From assembly GCF_017874615.1 (NCBI RefSeq), contig NZ_JAGIKV010000007.1, positions 124,001 through 188,000 of the forward strand: a DNA stretch of 64,000 nucleotides, in the 5' to 3' direction. Made by a program: the position numbers and the translations under genes. Position 1 is the first letter of the stretch. The number at the start of each line of letters is the position of its first letter. Below the pieces are notes generated by a model. That model saw only the letters and a program-made list of their open reading frames with translations. It had not been told where the DNA came from and made no database searches. Origin of the DNA: Paenibacillus xylanexedens. GTDB lineage: Bacteria; Bacillota; Bacilli; Paenibacillales; Paenibacillaceae. Below are positions 8,252 through 16,343 of the stretch, one piece after another.

Positions 8252-8509
8252 ATGGGTTGGTTATGGTCATTAATTATCGGTGGTATCATTGGATGGTTGG
8301 CAGGTTTGATCGTTGGTCGTGACATCCCAGGTGGTGTTATTGGTAACATCATTGCTGGTTTTATCGGTGGATGGTTAGGTGGAGTAATCTTGGGCGATAT
8401 GGGTCCTGAGATGGGCGGATTCTACATTGTACCTGCATTGATCGGTGCGATCGTTCTTGTAGCTATCGTAAGCTTGATCTTCCGTTCGATGGGACGTAGT
8501 CGCGGGTAA
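8252..8509 (+). CDS. GlsB/YeaQ/YmgE family stress membrane protein
   Basis: A glycine-rich membrane protein of 85 residues with three transmembrane segments. The GWLAGLIVGRDIPGG and NIIAGFIGGWLGG repeats are typical of the transglycosylase-associated (GlsB/YeaQ/YmgE) family, which is induced by general or envelope stress; the biochemical role is unknown. The ATG at 8252 is chosen because AGAGGTGA lies six bases upstream; a GTG at 8243 falls inside that ribosome site. It is a single-gene transcript ended by the hairpin at 8562. Confidence 0.88.
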   Translation: MGWLWSLIIGGIIGWLAGLIVGRDIPGGVIGNIIAGFIGGWLGGVILGDMGPEMGGFYIVPALIGAIVLVAIVSLIFRSMGRSRG

Positions 8510-8561
8510 CTTAATCAAGATAATTTCTTGAATTAGTTGTCAGCCAAATGCATTACCAATG

Positions 8562-8608
8562 AAGAGGTTGATTGAGAGCCATAACGATGGCTTTCAATCA
8601 ACCTCTTG
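8562..8608 (+). terminator. Terminator
   Basis: AGAGGTTGATTGA-AGCCAT pairs with ATGGCT-TCAATCAACCTCT around a four-base loop, followed by a T-rich stretch. It ends the GlsB-type gene. Confidence 0.7.
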
Positions 8609-8686
8609 TTGTTCTAAAATATAAGAATGTATGCGTAACTTAGCATCAGTTTCTATAGATAGTTTAGATAAGAGGGGATGAAAGGA

Positions 8687-9202
8687 ATGGAAAAAGCTAC
8701 ATTCGCCGGCGGATGTTTCTGGTGTATGGTTACACCGTTTGAAGAACAACCGGGCATTCATGGCATTATATCAGGTTATGCTGGCGGCCACGTCGAGAAT
8801 CCAACATATGAACAGATCAAAACCGGGGAGACCGGTCATGTCGAAGTGGTTGAAATTACATTTGATCCGGATGTATTCCCTTATGAACGACTGCTGGAGC
8901 TGTACTGGCCTCAGATTGATCCGACGGATTACGGAGGCCAGTTCCAGGATCGGGGGACACAGTATCGTACGGCGATCTTTGTGCATAATGAACGTCAACG
9001 TGAGCTTGCAGAACAGTCCAAACAGGAACTGGCAGCCAGCGGACGATTCAGTCAACCGATTGTTACGGAAATTCGGGATGCAGCTGTATTCTATCCGGCT
9101 GAAGATTATCATCAGGATTACCACAAGAAAAACGAGAAACATTATAAGGAAGACCGTGAGTTATCCGGACGGGACGAATTTATAGACGAGAATTGGAAAT
9201 AG
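8687..9202 (+). CDS. msrA: Peptide-methionine (S)-S-oxide reductase
   Basis: MsrA reduces the S-form of methionine sulfoxide in proteins and free methionine, repairing oxidative damage. Its 171 residues are full length for a single-domain enzyme. The catalytic GCFWC motif lies at residues 9-13, and [17 protein letters not shown] and [21 protein letters not shown] follow as in the family. The ATG at 8687 has AGAGGGG nine bases upstream; the ATG at 8678 touches that site and is less likely. No MsrB gene or domain is attached. Confidence 0.95.
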   Translation: MEKATFAGGCFWCMVTPFEEQPGIHGIISGYAGGHVENPTYEQIKTGETGHVEVVEITFDPDVFPYERLLELYWPQIDPTDYGGQFQDRGTQYRTAIFVHNERQRELAEQSKQELAASGRFSQPIVTEIRDAAVFYPAEDYHQDYHKKNEKHYKEDRELSGRDEFIDENWK

Positions 9203-9224
9203 GATGATTCTATCCTGCCAATGC

Positions 9225-9266
9225 AATAAGCCGGGAGAGCTCCTTATGGAACTCTCCCGGCTTATT
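9225..9266. terminator. Bidirectional terminator
   Basis: AATAAGCCGGGAGAG (9225-9239) pairs with CTCTCCCGGCTTATT (9252-9266). It lies between msrA and the convergent propeller gene and could serve both. Confidence 0.75.
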
Positions 9267-9328
9267 ATTAGATCGAGTATTTCGTTCGGTTCATTGGTAT
9301 ACGATAAAGAGCCAGAAAGACTCTTTTG

Positions 9329-10594
9329 TTATTTTGCAGAATTGGACTTCAGTACATATTTGGACAATGTCTCATCGTTCATGGAATAGATGACATCATC
9401 GACATAGGTTGAAACACCTTCTAATGAAGGAACCGAGGCACTGGTAGTGTAGATATGCACGTCTTCCAGCGTCTGTGGATTAAGAATGTATCCTGTTTTG
9501 GCAAAATCAAGCTGATACTGACCATCCTGTGTCGGGTCAACACGCATAAGTGCAGGCTGTGCGTCCTTGAATGTACGCTCAGTCACTTTGCCTTTCATCG
9601 TGTACAGCTCCAGCTTCTGCCCTGTAAAGACTGTATAACCGTTGCCAGCCGTCTGAATGTAGGCATCACCAGCAATGGCACGTCCCCAAGCAAGCTTGCC
9701 ATCGGTGCCAAAGCCCATAAGTCGGTTACCGGTGTTCTCGACATTGGCACGCATAAGGATGGAACCATCGTCCAGAATGGCCAGCGATTCACCGCCACCA
9801 TCTCCTAATGTATTTGCATTGGCAGGGAATTGGTAGAAGGACAGACGATTCAACGTACGATCATAGATCTCTACTTTGGGATTAGCAGCTTGCTGCCAGA
9901 AGTTGCCTACCTTGGTTTGTTTACTGGCATCCACTACAATTCGACCATGGTCAGCCTTAAGCACGTTACCGTTGATGGTTTTTTCGGTAATCAGCTTGCC
10001 CTTTTTGTCATATAACGAGATGGCGGAGCGAACCGAACCATTTGATTGCACGCCCTGACTTGAAGCAACCATCAGCGTATCGTTATCCAATAGGGATATG
10101 CTTGCAGGTGAATTCACCGTTTTGACCCAATTGGTTTTACCGGATGTATTGAATGAGTACAATTTTTTGGTTTTGTCTGAATATTCCATATACACATAAG
10201 CTGTACCGTTGCTGGCATATACCGAATCAGAGTAGGTGGTATAAGGACCACTTTTCTCATGGAATATCGTATTCCACTTCAATTGTCCAGTTGTAGCATC
10301 GAATGCTTGAAGAGAGTCCAGTTGCCAATCGAGTGTTGTTTTGCTGCTTGTTTTGGTCACGGGCTGGGAGGCATGTACATATACAAGGTTTTTGGATGGC
10401 ACGGCATGGATTCCCTTGATCAGGACATCTTTCTCTGTATTAGCCTCAGATAACATTAGGGAAGATGACGTCCACGCCGGTTTGGGCATGGATTCGGTTG
10501 AAGCAGCGGCGTAACCTGTTGTATTCATGGTGAAGAGGAGCATGCCGCTGAGAATGAGGGCAGCCCATGTTTTGGACTTGTGTTTTGTATGCAA
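9329..10594 (-). CDS. Secreted PQQ-like beta-propeller protein
   Basis: A protein of ~421 residues with a signal peptide (basic start, hydrophobic core AALILSGMLLF, cleavage near GYAA). The mature part has repeated blade-like segments: DATTGQLKWNT, NTSGKTNWVKTV, DKKGKLITEKTI and GTDGKLAWGRAI, the D.x.G.x.W pattern of PQQ-like propellers. No catalytic or cofactor site is apparent, so it probably binds partners or ligands on the cell surface. I place the start at a TTG (10592-10594) because AAAGGTGG lies eight bases upstream; an in-frame TTG at 10622 has none. It is monocistronic and convergent with msrA. Confidence 0.75.
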   Translation of the reverse strand: MHTKHKSKTWAALILSGMLLFTMNTTGYAAASTESMPKPAWTSSSLMLSEANTEKDVLIKGIHAVPSKNLVYVHASQPVTKTSSKTTLDWQLDSLQAFDATTGQLKWNTIFHEKSGPYTTYSDSVYASNGTAYVYMEYSDKTKKLYSFNTSGKTNWVKTVNSPASISLLDNDTLMVASSQGVQSNGSVRSAISLYDKKGKLITEKTINGNVLKADHGRIVVDASKQTKVGNFWQQAANPKVEIYDRTLNRLSFYQFPANANTLGDGGGESLAILDDGSILMRANVENTGNRLMGFGTDGKLAWGRAIAGDAYIQTAGNGYTVFTGQKLELYTMKGKVTERTFKDAQPALMRVDPTQDGQYQLDFAKTGYILNPQTLEDVHIYTTSASVPSLEGVSTYVDDVIYSMNDETLSKYVLKSNSAK

Positions 10595-10856
10595 GTGATA
10601 AACCACCTTTCTTCTTCGGTTCAAAACAGAACCGATTGTTGAATTTTACCATTAAAGTCAAGCTGAATTCAACCGAACACACTGTAACCTTTTATCATTG
10701 GTTTATCGAACTAACTATGTTTGGTGAAGTATAACGGTTACAGGGAATTCATCTTCTTTCGATGAAGGTGGAAGTCTGATATATTTAGTGCGGTGACAAG
10801 CCATATCTTCGTAAGACGTTGGATAGAACATAGGAAATGAAACAAGGAGAATAGCT

Positions 10857-11453
10857 ATGAACTGGAGTGAAAATGTGACCCTATGGGTCATTGGATGTAT
10901 CATCATATTGTTGCTGCTGGCCTGGATTATTCGGCGGGTTATCGGGCGTGGGCAGCGGATCCGAAGTGAAGCCAATCCTCGTAAGATCACAATAAAGGAC
11001 ATCGACAAGATGGAGGATGGTTCGGAATTTGAATTATATCTCTATCATTTATTCGAGCAACTCGGATATGACGAGGTTCATAAGACGACGAGCAGCCGGG
11101 ATTTTGGGGCAGACCTGGTGTTTGTCGATAGACTCGGCAGACGAAGTGTGATACAAGCGAAGCGATATGGTGCGAACCATCCCGTAGGATTGAGTGCAGT
11201 GCAGGAGATTTATACATCCATGCGTTATTATGAAGCCGACCGGTCGATTGTATTAACGTCCGCCCGTTACACCGAAGCCTGTCGGACGCTTGCAGCGGTT
11301 AATGGAGTGAAGCTGCTGGACCGGGAAGACCTGATGGAATTAATCCTTTTATTCAAAGCGAGAAGAGTGGAAGAAGCATTGGAACTGATCGAAGAAGATG
11401 ATCATGAACCAATCGAGACGTGGCAGTCCCGGCGAAAGCGGCAATCCCGCTAA
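10857..11453 (+). CDS. Membrane-anchored Mrr-type restriction endonuclease-like protein
   Basis: A protein of 198 residues. Residues ~7-26 form one transmembrane helix, then residues ~45-165 form an Mrr_cat-like PD-(D/E)XK nuclease fold. E57/E59 precede the core, D86 lies in DFGADLV and Q100-x-K102 in VIQAKRY, the D...QXK metal site typical of Mrr/RecB-like nucleases. Such anchored proteins are common in Firmicutes and are proposed to cleave foreign or damaged DNA, but no modification enzyme is nearby. The ribosome site AAGGAGAATAGCT supports the start. Confidence 0.8.
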   Translation: MNWSENVTLWVIGCIIILLLLAWIIRRVIGRGQRIRSEANPRKITIKDIDKMEDGSEFELYLYHLFEQLGYDEVHKTTSSRDFGADLVFVDRLGRRSVIQAKRYGANHPVGLSAVQEIYTSMRYYEADRSIVLTSARYTEACRTLAAVNGVKLLDREDLMELILLFKARRVEEALELIEEDDHEPIETWQSRRKRQSR

Positions 11454-11573
11454 GATCTTAGGTGGAAGCCTTTTTAATGATGTACATCTCATTCCAGTAG
11501 GAAGCACCTTCACTTGCGTAGCTGCACATGATATATTGAGTGTATATCAACCAAAGGAGTGTGTAATCCGATT

Positions 11574-11801
11574 ATGGCACGTACACAAACACAAAAAGCA
11601 TTACGCAAAGCAGAGCAGTCAGGTAAGTGGTGCTCGGAACAGAGCCGAAGAGTTAACGGAGATTATGGTGCGTTATCCCAGCATGTACGGCTCATGCCTA
11701 CGAAACAGGAAAAATTGCAAAAGGTCAAACACAAGAAGCAGATCATCCAGGATGGTGGTGCTTCTTTTTATTTTGTCTATGAGGAACGGATTGCTGGGTA
11801 A
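11574..11801 (+). CDS. Small basic protein of unknown function
   Basis: A lysine/arginine/glutamine-rich protein of 75 residues (MARTQTQKALRKAEQSGKW at the start, later PTKQEKLQKVKHKK). The composition suggests an RNA- or DNA-binding or ribosome-associated peptide; I recognise no named family. AAAGGAG lies 14 bases before the ATG, longer than usual. A hairpin with a T-run (11733-11768) lies within the last third of the frame, so the true 3' end is uncertain. Confidence 0.5.
   Translation: MARTQTQKALRKAEQSGKWCSEQSRRVNGDYGALSQHVRLMPTKQEKLQKVKHKKQIIQDGGASFYFVYEERIAG
11733..11768 (+). terminator. Terminator-like hairpin inside a coding frame
   Basis: AAGAAGCA pairs with TGCTTCTT and ATCATCC with GGATGGT around a one-to-two-base centre, followed by TTTTTA. 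It overlaps codons ~54-65 of the small basic protein gene. Confidence 0.5.
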
Positions 11802-11902
11802 GTTACGATAAAATTCTTTCTCTGGTTGTACACTAAATGAAGGGAAGAACCTATACATATGACAACAGCGCTGCACATGAATAAAAAATCGTTCGGCGTT
11901 TT

Positions 11903-13105
11903 TTGCTGCAAACGCAAGCTTTACTTGGACGTTGGCCCGCAGTTTCCTTACATTCGGGACCCGACCAAGTTTTGAGTTTGATTCGCTCCCTTGGTTGCGT
12001 GCAGATCGATCCTGTGGCTGCTGTAACCGGAAACCAGCATTTGGTGCTGGGGGCTCGTGACCCTGGTTATACTGCTGACAGCTTAAATACACTGCTGAGT
12101 GATCACAAGGTGTTTGAATATTTTGCAAATGCTGCTTGTGTCATTCCAATCGAGGATTATGCTCTCTTTGAACCTGTGCGTGCCCGATTAAGGGAGCGTC
12201 TGGCTCCGTCTTTGCAAGGTCTGGAGAAAACTGTGCAGCATGTGTTACAGCGTTTGAAGGAGGAAGGACCTTTACCTTCAAGAGCCTTCCGTGCTGTTGA
12301 GCGGGTAAGTGGTTATTGGGACAGTGCAGATGTGCCAAAGACGAAGGATACCACACTTGCTCTGAATTTACTGTTAGACTCCGCTGTGATTCGTGTGGTG
12401 GCGAGGCAGGGGAATGAACGTTACTTTCATATTACTGAATCTGAGTTGCAGCAACAGGTAATTACGATAAAAGAAGACATCGATTTATTTGCCCAGAGAC
12501 AGGCTCTGCTGGATAAATACATTCATGCGTATCGTGTTGTAGATGCCCGTGATCCCCGTCTGGGTTGGCTAAAATCTACAGCGGCTGAACGACGCGCCGA
12601 TATTGCTGCCCGTGTGTCAGATGGGCGAATGATCCCGCTTAAGGTGGAGGACGTGGCCACGCCTTATTATATTCGTGCTGAAGATGAGGATTTGCTAATG
12701 CATATGGAAAGGGAAGAGCCACACTATGATCCGTCAGGCCCAGTACGTTTCCTGCCGCCACTGGACAACCTGTTATGGAGAAGAGAACGTATTGTTGATT
12801 TATTCGATTTTCATTATAAATGGGAGATTTATACGCCAGAGGTGAAAAGAACCTACGGTTATTATGCCATGCCTATTCTTCACGGTGATCGGTTGATTGG
12901 ACGTATGGACCCACGACTTGATCGCAAAACTGGAGTACTTACCGTTCGTTTGTTATCGATGGAAGAGACTGCTCCACCTGTGGAGGAATGGATTACGGAT
13001 TTTCGGGAGGGGCTTCAATTTTTTGCGTCCATGCATGGAGCGCGTTCCATTACTATCGAGAAGACGGTACCAAAAGAGCTGAAAAAGCTGCTTAAATCAA
13101 TTTGA
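11903..13105 (+). CDS. YcaQ-like winged-helix DNA glycosylase, N-terminal frameshift
   Basis: HTH_42 superfamily protein (AlkX/YcaQ/AlkZ-like), 400 residues in the main frame. These enzymes unhook interstrand crosslinks and excise bulky alkylated bases. The catalytic QxD motif is visible as VQIDPV near residues 33-38, followed by NQHLVLGAR. The frame opens with a TTG lacking a ribosome site. The natural start seems to be ATG 11859 or 11877 in another frame; adding one A to the A6 run at 11883-11888 joins MNKK to VRRFLLQTQALLG, the expected first helix. So either the gene is disrupted, slippage restores it, or the base is missing from the assembly. Confidence 0.75.
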   Translation: MLQTQALLGRWPAVSLHSGPDQVLSLIRSLGCVQIDPVAAVTGNQHLVLGARDPGYTADSLNTLLSDHKVFEYFANAACVIPIEDYALFEPVRARLRERLAPSLQGLEKTVQHVLQRLKEEGPLPSRAFRAVERVSGYWDSADVPKTKDTTLALNLLLDSAVIRVVARQGNERYFHITESELQQQVITIKEDIDLFAQRQALLDKYIHAYRVVDARDPRLGWLKSTAAERRADIAARVSDGRMIPLKVEDVATPYYIRAEDEDLLMHMEREEPHYDPSGPVRFLPPLDNLLWRRERIVDLFDFHYKWEIYTPEVKRTYGYYAMPILHGDRLIGRMDPRLDRKTGVLTVRLLSMEETAPPVEEWITDFREGLQFFASMHGARSITIEKTVPKELKKLLKSI

Positions 13106-13173
13106 TTAGGGGATACATGAAAGAATGTGTATGGATACGGAAATTGGAATTGTTGAGCGGAATTAAAAAGGAC

Positions 13174-13196
13174 AAAAAAGGAGGGGCCCTCTGGCT
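13174..13196. other. Left half of an interrupted terminator and candidate target duplication
   Basis: AAAAAAGGAGGGGCC (13174-13188) followed by CTCTGGCT, directly abutting the left inverted repeat of the IS. The last 11 bases (13186-13196) match 8 of 11 bases immediately right of the element. Confidence 0.5.
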
Positions 13197-13211
13197 CAAT
13201 GTCATTAAGTT
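13197..13211 (+). repeat. Left terminal inverted repeat of the IS
   Basis: CAATGTCATTAAGTT, identical to the reverse complement of 14830-14844; the match weakens beyond this core. Confidence 0.8.
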
Positions 13212-13238
13212 AAGGCGCAGGACCAAAAATCAATAAAA

Positions 13239-13273
13239 AGAGCAGGTTATCGAAAAGATAGCCTGCTTTTTTT
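13239..13273 (+). terminator. Terminator inside the IS left end
   Basis: AGCAGGTTATC pairs with GATAGCCTGCT around GAAAA, followed by seven T. It lies between the left repeat and the transposase start, facing incoming transcription. Confidence 0.8.
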
Positions 13274-13353
13274 ATTGTGAAAATAAGAAAAAAAACTTGA
13301 CAAGCAGGTGAAAAGGTGTGGCGAAGCCCTTGAAAAACGAGGGGGTTACGCCA

Positions 13354-14676
13354 ATGAATGAATATGCGAATTTGCTAAAAGAAAAACTGACTTCCCTCAT
13401 ACGAGAAATGTCAGTTGCACCAGCACCTTATGTCAAAAATCCTGAAAAAGATTTTACCCGCAAGAAAAAGTTACCCTTTGAAACGGTTATGCAACTACTG
13501 ATCTCTATGGGCGGAAACAGTTTATACAAGGAACTCTTGGAATCACAGGGCTATGATGTAAATACGGCCACTTCTTCTGCTTTTGTCCAACAGAGAAATA
13601 AAATCTTGCCGTCTGCCATGGCATATTTGTTTCAAGAATTTACGCAATCGGTTACGGATCTCAAGAAATACCGAGGGTATCGGTTACTCGCCATTGACGG
13701 TTCGGATTTGCATTTCGCCACTGACCCTGCGGATACCGACACCTATTTTCAAAGTCAACCGGAAGCAAGAGGCTATAATCTCCTGCACTTAAACGCCACC
13801 TATGACCTTTGCAACAGACTTTACGTGGATGCGATTGTTCAACCGCGAAGATTAAGTAATGAGAGAAAAGCGTTAGGGGACATGGTTGACCGTTCCTGCA
13901 TCGAGGGAAAAACCATTGTCATTGCCGATCGAGGTTATGAAAGTTACAACAATTTCGCACATATTGAACGCAAAGGGTGGAGCTATGTTATTCGAGTAAA
14001 AGATCTGGCCTCCAGTGGTATTCTCTCGGGCTTGCGTTTACCCGATAGCGGTTCGTTTGATCAGGAGGTTCATCTAGTGCTTACTAAAAAACAAACTAAA
14101 GAGGTCAAAGCTCATCCCGAAATGTACAAGTTCGTCCCTTCGAAGTCTACCTTTGATTTCTTAGATTTGAAGGAGCATTTGTACTACCCCATATCTTTTC
14201 GAGTCGTTCGGTTTGTCCTGCCTAATGGAGTTTATGAGACCGTTATTACGAATCTATCTGACGCAGATTTCCCACCCGATGAACTCAGGTCCATCTATAA
14301 CATGCGGTGGGGAATTGAAACCTCGTTCAGGGCATTAAAATACACCGTCGGTCTGACCCATTTTCACGCAAAGAGACGAGAGTCCGTCATCCAAGAGATT
14401 TTTGCAAGAATGATCATGTACAATTTTGCAGAAATGATGACCTCGCACGTCGTCATTTCCCAAAAAGCTAAACAGTACCACTACCAAGTCAACTTCACGG
14501 TTGCCGTTCATGTGTGTAGACATTTCCTGCGCTCAAGAGACGATGACCCCCCGCCCGATGTTGAAGCACTGATTAGCAAAAACGTTTTGCCGATTCGACC
14601 CATTCGACCAGGGCAGCAGAATACGCGCAAAATACGTTATAAATCATCGGTTAGCTTCGTCTACAGAGTAGCATAA
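13354..14676 (+). CDS. IS4-family DDE transposase
   Basis: A transposase of 440 residues. The catalytic triad is readable: D in LLAIDGSDLHF, D in IVIADRGYES, and E in the YREK signature YNMRWGIETSFRALK, which shows the exact Y-2-R-3-E-6-K spacing of the IS4 family. The insertion domain between the second D and the E is beta-rich, as expected. The ATG at 13354 has GAGGGGG seven bases upstream; a GTG at 13318 in the same frame has no ribosome site. The frame is intact, so the element may still be active. Confidence 0.93.
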   Translation: MNEYANLLKEKLTSLIREMSVAPAPYVKNPEKDFTRKKKLPFETVMQLLISMGGNSLYKELLESQGYDVNTATSSAFVQQRNKILPSAMAYLFQEFTQSVTDLKKYRGYRLLAIDGSDLHFATDPADTDTYFQSQPEARGYNLLHLNATYDLCNRLYVDAIVQPRRLSNERKALGDMVDRSCIEGKTIVIADRGYESYNNFAHIERKGWSYVIRVKDLASSGILSGLRLPDSGSFDQEVHLVLTKKQTKEVKAHPEMYKFVPSKSTFDFLDLKEHLYYPISFRVVRFVLPNGVYETVITNLSDADFPPDELRSIYNMRWGIETSFRALKYTVGLTHFHAKRRESVIQEIFARMIMYNFAEMMTSHVVISQKAKQYHYQVNFTVAVHVCRHFLRSRDDDPPPDVEALISKNVLPIRPIRPGQQNTRKIRYKSSVSFVYRVA

Positions 14677-14829
14677 ATTCGGTTCGTATGAACACTTTTT
14701 TAAGCGGATCCTCCATCCGTTTGTTTGCTGTACACTTTTTTCCTTGCATTCACAAAAAAACAAACGACACGGGACTTTTTCCCATGCCGTTTCAGATTTC
14801 ATTTTATTCTCAGTCTTGTCTTTGAGCTA

Positions 14830-14844
14830 AACTTAATGACATTG
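14830..14844 (-). repeat. Right terminal inverted repeat of the IS
   Basis: AACTTAATGACATTG, the exact reverse complement of the left repeat core. Confidence 0.8.
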
Positions 14845-14870
14845 GCCAATTGGCTCCTCCTTCATTGTTT
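14845..14870. other. Right half of the interrupted terminator
   Basis: GCCAATTGGCT followed by CCTCCTTCATTGTTTT. GGCTCCTCCTT can pair with AAGGAGGGGCC left of the IS, which would restore a bidirectional terminator if the element were removed. Confidence 0.5.
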
Positions 14871-14946
14871 TAAAATCATATCTTTAGCATGACATCCGCA
14901 GTTAGCTCTAACGAAAACCTAAGCTCACGTCCACGCCGAAACTTCT

Positions 14947-16140
14947 TTAGTTTACCAAATGAAGTACTTCAACGTTGGGATCAACATCTGCTTCATAATC
15001 TACACCATCGGTTTCAAAACCAAACAGCTGGAAGAATTCGCGACGGTAACCTTCCAGATCAGACAGATCGTAGATGTTCTCTGTGGTCAACTCATTCCAG
15101 AGCTTCGCCACTTCTTCCTGAACGTCAGCTCTCATCTCCCAATCGTCAATGCGAATACGGCCTTCGGCATCGGTTGGAACTTCTCCTCCCGCATACAAGC
15201 GATCAGCGAACAGACGTTGCAATTGCTCGATGCATCCTTCATGCAAGCCTTTTTCTTTCATGACTTTGTACAATGCTGAGATGTACAGCGGCACGACTGG
15301 AATCGCAGAACTGGATTGAGTCACCAGCGCCTTGGCTACAGTTAAGTACGCACGTCCACCTTTGGCACTTAGACGATCATTCAGCTTGTGTGCAGTTGCT
15401 TCCAGATGATTCTTGGCCTGACCGATGGAACCATCACGATAAATGGCATGCGTAAGTTCAGGACCGATATAAGAGAAAGCGATGGTTGTTGCATCATCGG
15501 CAAGCACGCCGCCTTGTTGCAGGGCATCCATCCACAGTTCCCAATCATCTCCACCCATAACAGTTACCGTCTGACGAATTTCCTCTTCGTTTGCCGGCTC
15601 AAGGGTAACGGAGCTGATTTCGCCTGTGTGGAAGTTTACTGTTTTATTCGTGTAGGATTGTCCGATAGGCTTCAGCACAGAGTTGAATACTTCACCCGTG
15701 TTCGGATCGGTACGGCGTGCCGAGGCTACGCTGTATACAACCAGATCCACTTGACCGAGTTCACTGCGAATCAGTTCAACGGCTTTGTCTCTTGTTTCGT
15801 TTGCGAATGCATCACCTGTAATGCTGTACGACTTGAGACCTGCTTCCTCAGCGGCTTTTTCGAATGCAGCGGAGTTGTACCAACCTGCTGAAGCTGTACG
15901 TTTCTCTGTGGAACTGCTCGGACGGTAAATGCCGATTGTATTCGCTCCCGCTCCAAAAGCAGAGACAACGCGTGAAGCCAGACCGTATCCGGTGGAAGCA
16001 CCGATCACAAGTACATTACGCGGTCCTTTCAGTTCCGGCTGGGATTTCACATAATCAATCTGTTCCTGCACTTGCGCAGCGCAACCTACAGGATGGGAAG
16101 TGGTACAAATAAAACCACGTGTTCTTGGTTTAATAATCAT
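14947..16140 (-). CDS. fabV: Enoyl-[acyl-carrier-protein] reductase FabV
   Basis: FabV (trans-2-enoyl-ACP/CoA reductase) performs the last step of each fatty-acid elongation round with NADH; FabV enzymes are largely insensitive to triclosan. The protein has 397 residues, full family length. Gly-rich NADH site GASTGYG lies at residues 47-53 and the Y-x8-K active site is Y234...K243 in IYRDGSIGQAK. The RxGF and HPVGC start and the GGDDWELWM block are typical. The start at 16140 has AAAGGATG eight bases upstream. A hairpin and an inverted repeat lie in its upstream region, shared with a divergent regulator. The IS lies ~100 bases past its stop. Confidence 0.93.
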   Translation of the reverse strand: MIIKPRTRGFICTTSHPVGCAAQVQEQIDYVKSQPELKGPRNVLVIGASTGYGLASRVVSAFGAGANTIGIYRPSSSTEKRTASAGWYNSAAFEKAAEEAGLKSYSITGDAFANETRDKAVELIRSELGQVDLVVYSVASARRTDPNTGEVFNSVLKPIGQSYTNKTVNFHTGEISSVTLEPANEEEIRQTVTVMGGDDWELWMDALQQGGVLADDATTIAFSYIGPELTHAIYRDGSIGQAKNHLEATAHKLNDRLSAKGGRAYLTVAKALVTQSSSAIPVVPLYISALYKVMKEKGLHEGCIEQLQRLFADRLYAGGEVPTDAEGRIRIDDWEMRADVQEEVAKLWNELTTENIYDLSDLEGYRREFFQLFGFETDGVDYEADVDPNVEVLHLVN

Positions 16141-16230
16141 TTATTTGCATCCTTTCATATTCAGCTCATGTTTCAGCATTTCGATAAAATGCTCGTATAC
16201 ATACCTCCTTATTGTAAAACAATTACCTCG

Positions 16231-16247
16231 GAAACGGAAACCGTTTC
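16231..16247. promoter_or_regulatory. Candidate operator between fabV and a TPR regulator
   Basis: GAAACGG-AAA-CCGTTTC, seven-base perfect arms, in the 203-base divergent region. It overlaps the expected -35 region of fabV and lies ~100 bases before the regulator gene. Confidence 0.45.
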
Positions 16248-16343
16248 GTTTGATTTTGTCGGAAGGGTAGCGTTATATCTCCAATTTTGCGATGATGTGA
16301 ATAGAATGTACTCGCTTGTTAGGATAGAAAGGACAGGGATACC

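Larger units (their letters stand above)
13197..14844 (+). mobile_element. IS4-family insertion sequence, about 1.65 kb
   Basis: Bounded by inverted repeats sharing 15 identical bases (CAATGTCATTAAGTT at 13197-13211 and its complement at 14830-14844). It contains one intact DDE transposase gene and, near the left end, a strong hairpin terminator that would shield the transposase from outside transcription. The right end has ~150 non-coding bases with further hairpins. It lies between the 3' ends of the YcaQ-like gene and fabV. Confidence 0.85.
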
